From the NCBI GenBank assembly GCA_013146195.2, contig CM028377.1, positions 24,109,980-24,173,979 on the forward strand: a stretch of DNA of 64,000 nt, given 5' to 3'. Positions 56,796-64,000 of this stretch are shown piece by piece. How positions within the stretch are numbered: position 1 is the stretch's first letter; the number at the start of each line of letters is the position of its first letter. Source of the DNA: Codonopsis lanceolata (lineage: Eukaryota; Streptophyta; Magnoliopsida; Asterales; Campanulaceae). A program made the translations under genes and the position numbers. The notes below the pieces were generated by a model that saw nothing but the letters and a program-made list of their open reading frames with translations, was not told where the DNA came from and ran no database searches.

Positions 56796-57884
56796 TATAT
56801 GGTCTAAAATTACAATGTTGTTAGATTTGTTTGAATTTCTTCTTCATTTCATCACAAAAAAAGTTTTTTAAAAAATTGATAATGGTTGCAATTACAGGAA
56901 GTGAGTGAAAGCTGCTACGAGACCATACGAGAATCATGGGCTGAGATTGATCGAGTCGCTTCAAAGCCAAAAGGTCTTTCAATCCTCAGCAAAAAATTCA
57001 AGACTTGCATCAAATATAGCATCCCAAACCAAATAGAAATAGTTAGAAGCTAGTAACTAAAATCTTTTAAAATTAACTGGTTAATGGAGTGAAATTGTGG
57101 TCTTAGATAAATTGAACTGATGTTCAACGTACCAGAGAGAGAGAGAGAGAGATGATAAACTATATACAATTGAAACCAAAACTGTATGCAGTAGCAGTAT
57201 AACAATCCTCCAACTTCCAAGTTGCTAGAGACTTTACACATGATTATTGGCACCCCCACAAATTCAAATTACAAAATTAAAAGCAATAAATCGGTATAAT
57301 CAAGGTATCATGATCATATAAACCAAATGCAGCTCAATATAACGCCCCACCAAAAATCGAACAGAGAGAAACAAAATTGAAATTAAAATTGAAATCAAAA
57401 TCGAACAGACTAGAAAATCGAACAGAACACAAGAGAAACAAAATTGAAATCAAAATTTGAGCAGGGGGGAGGAGTCACCGTTCATCTCGTCGACAATGGT
57501 AGCTGCCGGCGTCGGAGAAGAAGATGAGTCGTCGTTCATGTCGTCGGTAAAGAACTCTGTGTTGCCGTCGTCGGTGAAGAAGGTAGTAGCCATTGGCGTC
57601 GGAGAAGAAGATGACTGGGGCGTTGCCGGGCGTCGGAGGAGAAGATCGGTGTGTTGCCGTCGTCGGTGAAGAATCTGCGTTGTCGTGGGTTTTAGGGTAG
57701 AAACTGATACGGTTTGTTTTTTCCTTTTGATTAATGATTAATTTTAATTAGTTTTAGTTAGGTTAATTTAACTAAGGTTTAGTAATTAAGTTAGTAAAGA
57801 ATAGGGACCCACCTACGCCACATCAGCTGCCACGTCATTGAGTACCCAAAATTGAGTACTCTTGAAGTGGCCCTAGCATTACCC
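56796..57884. repeat. MULE right terminal inverted repeat
   Basis: 1089 bp, the inverted copy of 49816-50886. The inner edge is TATATGGTCTAAAATTACAA. It contains the GA microsatellite (57131-57153) opposite the left CT tract, longer than its partner, plus several small indels in the CpG-rich part. Confidence 0.9.
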
Positions 57885-57893
57885 ATATTACAA

Positions 57894-58082
57894 TGCGTGT
57901 TAATCTTATTCGATAAAATAATAATTAAGTAATTTTTCTATTAATATGTGCATACGTGTCAGATGAAAACGAAGGTCACCTGAGCTTTCATCTTACAAAT
58001 TACAACGAGTAACGTCTCAATATAATGAGCATTTATATGCCCATTTAAACTTCAATTTTCTTTTGAAAATCTTTTGTAATTT
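57894..58082. other. Spacer right of the MULE, nothing seen
   Basis: Short AT-rich stretch following the target duplication; no open frame or repeat recognised. Confidence 0.5.
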
Positions 58083-58356
58083 AGGGCTCGTTTGGTGCAA
58101 CGTTTTGAAAACGCAGCTTTTTCAAAATACAATTTTATTTTTATAAGCACGTTTGGAAAACTATTTCAAAACGCTATTTTTCATAAACAGACTAGTTGAA
58201 AACGTAGCATATTTTTAAAACGCTACAAATTGGGCGTTTTAAAGCGCTCACGTTTTAAAACGCGCGTTTTAAAACGCTGCATTGAAACAATTTTAAAGAG
58301 AAAACGCTGCGTTTTTATCTGCGTTTTGACCAAAACGCTCCACCAAACAAGCACTT
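58083..58356. mobile_element. Palindromic MITE, GGGCTCGTTTGGT type
   Basis: The left end AGGGCTCGTTTGGTGCAACG and the reverse complement of the right end, AAGTGCTTGTTTGGTGGAGCG, form inverted repeats. The inner parts are full of AAAACGC/GCGTTTT alternations (CGTTTTAAAACGCGCGTTTT at 58252-58271) so that most of the element can fold on itself. Non-coding. Superfamily uncertain, probably hAT or PIF-like. Confidence 0.65.
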
Positions 58357-59287
58357 AACCATGCAAATTAAACTTGACGAATTAGCTATTTTCTTGTCTT
58401 TAATGCTTTGTGATAGAAACCGATTTTGAATTTACATAACCAATTCTGTGAAATGGATTCGTTTTATAAAAAAAATGTACGATACACATATGTAACAAAA
58501 TTATTTTCATTTTTTTGAAAAGAATTACTCTATTCATTCTGGGTAAAGAGTCAACTATTCCATTTTTTTATATTTAACTTAAAGAGTTTATTTTGTTTTG
58601 AAAAATTAAAGCATAAAAATGTTATTTTATTACTAATGAGTTACTAAAAGAATCATTTTATTAAAAAAATTGACTTTCAAATAAAGACTTTCGTGTGAAA
58701 CGGAGATCTATCTTCTTTTTTAGCACAAGACAAGATTTCTGAAAATGAGTACAATGCTTTGCTCGGGAAAATGTTCGGATTTAACAATGCTTTGCTTGAG
58801 AACATATTGCACATTAGAATTACAAATGACTACGTACTTGATATAATAATGAAATTTTATTATAACTATGTAGAATTACAATTGAATTTTACATGGAATT
58901 GTTATGATTTTAAAAGTAAAATTTTATATTATTTAAATTCTATAAAATTCGAATATTTACTGAATTCAAAATGAATACATCCAAACAGGCCTTAAAAATA
59001 AAAAAAATTGTGAAAAAATAATCAGATTTCAAGATTTATATATACAACAGCCTTCTTAGTTCTTAGTTTCTTACATAAGGTAATGAAATGGCAAAAAAAA
59101 AAACAGTTCAATCAAATTCTTCGAATTTATTGATAAAAAAGTAATTAATGCACAAGAAGTAGTAAAACTAGTACAGATTTGTAATAATTAATAATTATTG
59201 CTGAAAGTAATCAATTACAAACAAATAATGGAATAAAATGATTAGTTACTTAATTATACGGAATTCAAATCCAACTAAACTCTTGCC
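58357..59287. other. AT-rich intergenic DNA, possible second MITE
   Basis: The segment near 58830-58995 ends ATCCAAACAGGCCTTAAAA, the look of another MITE terminus, with AATTTTACTT/AAAATTTTAT strings inside; its left end is unclear. No gene seen. The pectin methylesterase 3' untranslated region should begin just below 59288. Confidence 0.4.
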
Positions 59288-61298
59288 TTACACTTTCATC
59301 ATGCCAGACTCATAAGGCACTCCAGTGGGCAAAACCCACATATCTCCCTGGATGAATTTTCCAGGGGTATAATTCTCAGCTTCCTGTGGAGAAATCTTCT
59401 TGACACCCTTCCATGCCACCCTCTGAGCAACATTGGCTCCCGGTCCCCTGTTGTTAAACTCTCCGTAGTAGAGTGTATCCAGGGCGAAAGTTCCAGCCCA
59501 TGGCGACCACCCTTCAGGTGCAATGTTGCTATCGATGAATGATTGCATGATGATAGTTCTGGAGTATTCTTTCCATGGGCGTCCAAGGTAGGATTCAGGG
59601 CGAGGGTCGGTTGCCATGAACTCGGGGGAAGCAGTGATTGTGCATCCCTGGAGGACAATTCCACCGGTGGATCGGTGTTCTTTTCGCCCTTGTGCTGTAA
59701 CCATGCAAGCCTGGTTTTCTAGTGGCTTCCTGATGATCATGGTGCATTTCTGGAAGACAACCGCCGCGTCCCCAAAGATGAAGTCAATGGTTCCGGTGAC
59801 GTTGCACTCACGGTAGAACTGGCGGTAGTTGTGTGTGTAGAGGGTGTCTTGGTACCCATCCATTTGGCAGTTGTAGAATATTGCTCTGTCACCTGAAACG
59901 CGAAGTGCAACGGCTTGATGCTTCAACGCTCCTGCAGAATTTTCGAACCCAATGTCCCTTGCCATGAATCTTTCTCCGTTCACCGCTGTCCATATTTAAG
60001 TGACAGAGTTGGTTAGGATATGATCAAAAATTAAAGAAAATAATGATAAACCCAAAAAATATACTCTACTTACCAACTGTTGCAGTTTTGTAAGTGCCAA
60101 TCCCATCAATGTAGTTCTTGTTTCCGGTGATCCGAGTTTTGCTTGCACCTTCTCCGAGGAACATAACACCATCAACGTGCCTAGGGATCTCAATGTACTC
60201 ATGGTAAACACCCTGCTTGATTAATATGACAAAGGTTCCGTTTGACTTCTTGGGAACACTATTGATAGCATCAGTAATGGTTTTAAAGGTTCCAGAACCA
60301 TCCTTGGCAACAACAGCATTAGGTTTTATGGTTTTTGGGTCAGCTTGAAGTAACGCACGCCTTCCAACCTCGACCCATTTAGGGTACTCTCCGTTTCCTT
60401 TTTCCACTTCGAATTTTTGTGGATAAGGCAGGTAATCGTCACCTGAGGTCTCACCACCTTCGTGCTGGAAGAGTCTTCTTCCGGTCTTTTCTTCCTCTTC
60501 GTACTTCATAGGATAAGGCAAGTAATCATCACCTGAGCGCTCACCACCTTGCTGTTGAAGTAGTCGTCGCTCCTGGTTGGTTGTCGACCAAGGAATGGGC
60601 ATATAATCATCTTCTTGACTCTCTTCAAGAAGCCTACGGTTGAAGGAAGAGAGCCCTAGCGAACTAACCATACTGGAAACCTCCCCAATCATTGCAAGGG
60701 CATTGCTAGCCAACTCACCCGATGTCTTTAATAATTTCTTCATCTTTTCTCCAGAATCGCCGGTTGTGTTCTCGAATGCATCCAAACAAGTCTCGTGGTA
60801 CGTTACCGTGGCACTAAGCCATGTCTTCACATCCTCAATGTAGTCATTGGCCCTGGCAATGTCGAAGGTGCCCACCTTATCAAATGATCTCTTAAGATCA
60901 TCGACCGAGGTTTCCAAAACCTCCTTGCACGTCTCGAATGCTTGAGATGTTCGTGGATCTTTGGCGGCCTCTTGGAGGAGAGTTGAGTTTTGGATGGCAG
61001 CCTCAACCTTTTTAACCGTGTATTGAAATGCCACCTTTATCAACTCTTGAGGGTCGCTGGTGTTTTTCGCAGCGGCCACACTACTTTCGCACGTATCTTT
61101 GAAATCCGTGGGTTGGCAAAGGGCTGTAACAGCTTTGTTTGAGGTTGATATCTGGCCACTACTTTCACTCGAGGCCTCGGTACCGCCGCCTTCATTTGAT
61201 TTCTTGACACCAACCACCACACCAATAACCATGGCCACTAAAAGTATCGAAGAAAGGCCAAGAATCATGGTCTTCTTCTTTTTCCCATCGTCTGCCAT
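59288..61298 (-). CDS. Pectin methylesterase with PMEI pro-domain
   Basis: Two exons (60074-61298 and 59288-59985; donor CAGTTG|GTAAGT, acceptor GGACAG|CGG) give 640 residues. The enzyme removes methyl groups from homogalacturonan in the cell wall. Residues 10-31 form a hydrophobic signal-anchor after a Lys-rich start (MADDGKKKKT). Residues 55-210 are a PMEI pro-domain with Cys61, 70, 124 and 171. A linker (215-320) follows, with four dibasic sites: RRLL at 221 and 244, RRLF at 274, RRALL at 313. The catalytic domain starts about 326 and keeps GVYHEYIEI (364), QAVALRV (432), YQDTLYTH with Asp455, GTIDFIFG with Asp476, and LGRPW with Arg544. All known catalytic residues are present, so it should be active after processing. 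Group 2 (type I) PMEs of this form are often pollen-expressed, but expression cannot be read from the sequence. Confidence 0.95.
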
Positions 61299-61485
61299 CT
61301 TTAGCTAGCTTACTCAAAAAAGAGAAAATTCAATATATATATTTATGGTATTTCTAAATTTTCTCAATTTTTTTGTGTTTTTTTTTTACCACAGAGCTCG
61401 TGGGGGTGTTTATTTAGAACCAAGAGTGTTTTGTACCCCTTGAACTCTGAGATTGGATTGATGATTAAGTTGGAATAAAGTGATA

Positions 61486-61496
61486 GATATATATAG
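61486..61496 (-). promoter_or_regulatory. Possible TATA box of the pectin methylesterase gene
   Basis: On the minus strand CACTATATATATCTATC lies about 190 bp upstream of the start codon, a plausible distance for a plant core promoter. A second AT-rich string, TAAATATATATATTG, lies within 60 bp of the ATG and is more likely leader sequence. Confidence 0.4.
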
Positions 61497-61929
61497 TGTT
61501 TGTATAGAGGAGGAGAGGGTTCAAATTTCTGTTAAGAATGTGAGGTTTTCCGGGCAAAAGACAAGGTCGTTGGCTATAATTAGCAGCCAAATAGACAATT
61601 TATGGATGGGATTAAAAGGAGTAATAACTACCGTTTCTTTCTTCTAAATACTAAATATATTTTGTGTGAAACTACCTATGTTGAAACAACGGAAAAAATG
61701 CATGTTCGCATATGCAAACCTTTTAATCGGTCATTATATAATCCGAGAAGCGTGCAAACTGCAAATACGATGATTCAATTAATGCACATTAAGAAAAAGT
61801 ATTTTTCTATTTTCTGAATTTAAAAAGAAAAAAGAAAAACTATTTCCATCACACTAAATTTTGAACTCAATAAACAACTCTCATATTTGCGCGATAAATT
61901 GTTACCCGATGGAGTATATTATAGGAGTA

Positions 61930-61957
61930 CTAGTGATGCACCCATGCGTTGCACGGA
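61930..61957 (-). mobile_element. Helitron-like 3' terminus
   Basis: On the minus strand the sequence reads CCGTGCAACGCATGG, a 6-bp stem with AAC loop and one G-T pair, then GTGCATCA and CTAG followed by T. Plant Helitrons are known to end in a short hairpin followed within about 10 bases by CTRR, inserted before T. The element would extend rightward from 61930; its other end was not found. Confidence 0.45.
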
Positions 61958-62992
61958 TTATATATGTGTATAAAATTATATACTAAATTAAAGTTGAATA
62001 GTATGCAATTATTTTTTTTAATACTAGCAAAATAAACAAAAAATAATAAACACTAAAATTATATATAAAAAATCATATACATTTGAAAAAAATAATATAA
62101 ATTTTGGAATACTTTTTAGATTCAATAATTTTCGTTCAACATGTACGATTATTACAATTATAAATATCACATAATAACTCTAGACAAAGCTACATACAAC
62201 TTATGATAAACAAAAACATGTTTTCAAATGAAGTCTTATATTAGACAATGACTTACCATAGTTTTTATTCATAGACATTGCGTAAGACATAATTAACAAA
62301 AAATATTTTATCTGGAATTTGAAAGAAATTATAGGATCAAATAATATCAGTGACATTCTTGGAATCAAAAAAGTATTGCCAGAATTGCCCTTTGAAAGAA
62401 CCCAACCTTTTAAAACATTGTTTCTCAAGCTTTATAACAATTATTCTCGTATCATTGCATAACTCAAGTGAATAGACTATGTTACGAAACAACATTATTT
62501 GAGTTTCAACCTTCAAATTTAACTAACAATTTGAGATTTCAGAATATGCAATTCAATTGAAATATTCATGATTATGTATCATTCAAATTTAACTCACTGT
62601 TTGAGATTTCAGAATATGTATTGTTCATTGGTGTGATGTAATTAAAAAAAATTAAATCTTAATTTTCATATGACTATTTTATTGAAACCACAAAAAAGAC
62701 GTGTATCTCTTTCAACAACATAACGTATATATTAGGTTTCAATTTTCAATTACATAAATAATTAACCAAAAAAAGAAGAGAAAATGTCACTCTAATTTGA
62801 ACATGACATAAAGTTCTCGATATTCTTACTTATTTAATGGACCATCATAAAATGTATTTTTTTTAGTTTATTGAGTTTTGTCTTCTTTTCAGTTGTGTAA
62901 TGTGCATTCATCTGATATTTACAAAATTCCAAGCATATATCAATTCATTTACATATTTTCCGCTTCATACATTGAATAAGTTTCATACTGAC

Positions 62993-63023
62993 ACCGTGTC
63001 ATAAGTACGGACACACAATCTAG
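62993..63023 (+). mobile_element. Second Helitron-like 3' terminus
   Basis: On the plus strand GTGTCATAAGTACGGACAC can form a 5-bp stem, followed by ACAAT and CTAG before T. It faces the opposite way from 61930-61957. The two would bound about 1.1 kb, but two 3'-type ends on opposite strands do not make one standard Helitron, so at least one may be chance. Confidence 0.3.
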
Positions 63024-64000
63024 TGATAATTTAAACTAAGACAGACTCAAACTAAAAAATCAAACAAAGTTAGGCCCATGAGTATTTTTTATTTGTTTTT
63101 TTTAATATTATAGAACTGTATTTCAAAATCTATTAAAAACAATCATAAGTATTTTTATTTACATATTTTTGTATTTATAATATATAATACTAAGCTATTC
63201 AATATTTTTGAATAGATACCATTTTTACGAATTATTTTTATATATTGATTTTGTTTGTAATTAGTTATATGTACACGGACTCTGTCTGACTTATGAATAA
63301 CTTGCCTAGAAATTTAATTTATAATTTATTTTTGTGTAATATTTAATAGTTATATGGCTTTGGTATGTAATTAGTTATGTGCCATTTATATGTCATTTTC
63401 GAATGTAATTCTCCAAATAAAAAAAGTAAACTCAATTGGAATAATTTATGTCAACATCATTAAATGACATTTCTCAAATTCAATTTCAAAAAAAATAAAA
63501 AATTGACATAAACAAAACTTAAGTGATTCCATTTTTGAAAAGTGAGTTTTGGCGGGAAATTTCTAAAAATTATGCACTTCTGTTTTTATATATACTACGA
63601 CACAACCGTGTAATTCATTGTTCAATATTGATATAAATAAAACAATATAAATTTTTAATGATGACCATATAACCGAATAATTATATGAAAAATCACGAGT
63701 ACAATATACATATAAAACAAATCATAGAAAATTATGTTAATAAAAACAATAAACCTTTTAACATATCTTTAAATTGATATCGAAGTGACACATGTTATTG
63801 ACCAAAACAGTTTACTTTGTACAATAAAAGTTGAAGTTAATCATATAAAATTATAATCAAAGCACTCGTGTGATGCACGAAGCCTATATTCATATCAACA
63901 CAATAGTTAAAATTTTAGTGCTAATAAAACACACAAATGATTGTAACATAAAGATTATAAGTTAGATGTGTAGAATTGAATATCATAATTTGTAACATTA

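Larger units (their letters stand above)
49816..57884 (+). mobile_element. Mutator-like element (MULE) with 1.07-kb inverted repeats
   Basis: The ends GGGTAATGCTAGGGCCACTT are perfectly inverted and begin repeats at 49816-50886 and 56796-57884. A perfect 9-bp target duplication ATATTACAA flanks it (49807-49815 and 57885-57893), the hallmark of Mutator-type transposition. Inside are a FAR1-type transposase pseudogene (51635-54110) and a captured peptidase S28 fragment (50889-51283). Total length 8069 bp. The repeats are nearly identical over their outer 250 bp and diverge more inward. With a broken transposase it could only have moved with help from another copy. Confidence 0.9.
61299..64000. 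other. AT-rich DNA upstream of the pectin methylesterase gene
   Basis: No gene is seen to the end of the window. Beyond about 61900 the sequence is strongly AT-rich and carries short hairpins typical of Helitron 3' ends at three places (61930-61957, 62993-63023 and 63866-63880). Confidence 0.6.

Noticed and set aside
58759..58974. 71-codon Asn/Tyr-rich ORF
   Set aside because: It falls in AT-rich probable MITE sequence and reflects base composition.
1..64000. tRNA or rRNA genes
   Set aside because: I looked for A/B-box-like and rRNA-like stretches and saw none that I could support; GGTTCGA-type strings were isolated.

Overview
This is a repeat-dense stretch of a plant nuclear genome, almost certainly a eudicot. 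The evidence is the AT-rich intergenic DNA, GT-AG introns, plant-only families (pectin methylesterase with a PMEI pro-domain, plant mobile domain, FAR1-type Mutator transposase, EAR-motif C2H2 zinc finger) and a Sirevirus-type copia element with an envelope-like region. I could not name the species. Two genes look intact: an 11-exon condensin II subunit CAP-H2 gene (minus strand, 23784-31830) and a two-exon pectin methylesterase (minus strand, 59288-61298). Nearly everything else is mobile DNA or broken copies of genes.

Layout. 1-3340: a broken plant mobile domain (PMD) gene on the minus strand, facing Mutator-type (MULE) transposase pieces on the plus strand, with a 1-kb tandem duplication. 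4000-8760: AT-rich DNA with a probable solo LTR (about 5400-6160) and Stowaway-type MITEs. 8769-12261: a three-level nest, MITE containing hAT-like element containing an internally deleted copia element, with recognisable target duplications for the inner two. 12.75-17.3 kb: a run of four related non-autonomous transposons filled with short CGCG-containing repeats. 17.9-20.7 kb: an orphan exon-like ORF and hAT remnants with a transposase C-terminus. 21590-23182: a Pack-MULE that carries a ZAT-like C2H2/EAR zinc-finger gene fragment.

23784-31830: CAP-H2, whose 4-kb second intron holds a hAT-like element and a Stowaway MITE. About 440 bp upstream of its start codon lies an 18-unit, 66-bp minisatellite whose core is palindromic. 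34995-35329: a SKU5-like multicopper-oxidase fragment. 35510-49207: a 13.7-kb Sirevirus-like copia element with a perfect 5-bp target duplication, itself hit by a GC-rich MITE and a CACTA-type fragment; it splits a locus whose right part resembles the start of a histone H2A gene. 49816-57884: an 8.1-kb MULE with terminal inverted repeats of about 1.07-1.09 kb and a perfect 9-bp target duplication. It carries a frameshifted FAR1-like transposase and a captured piece of a serine carboxypeptidase S28 gene. 57.9-64 kb: MITEs, the pectin methylesterase gene and AT-rich DNA with Helitron-like hairpin ends.

The two intact genes have unrelated roles, chromosome compaction and cell-wall pectin de-esterification. 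The unifying theme is gene-fragment capture and nested insertion: two separate Mutator-type elements here carry host gene pieces between long inverted repeats. All calls are by eye from the sequence; no database search was run.
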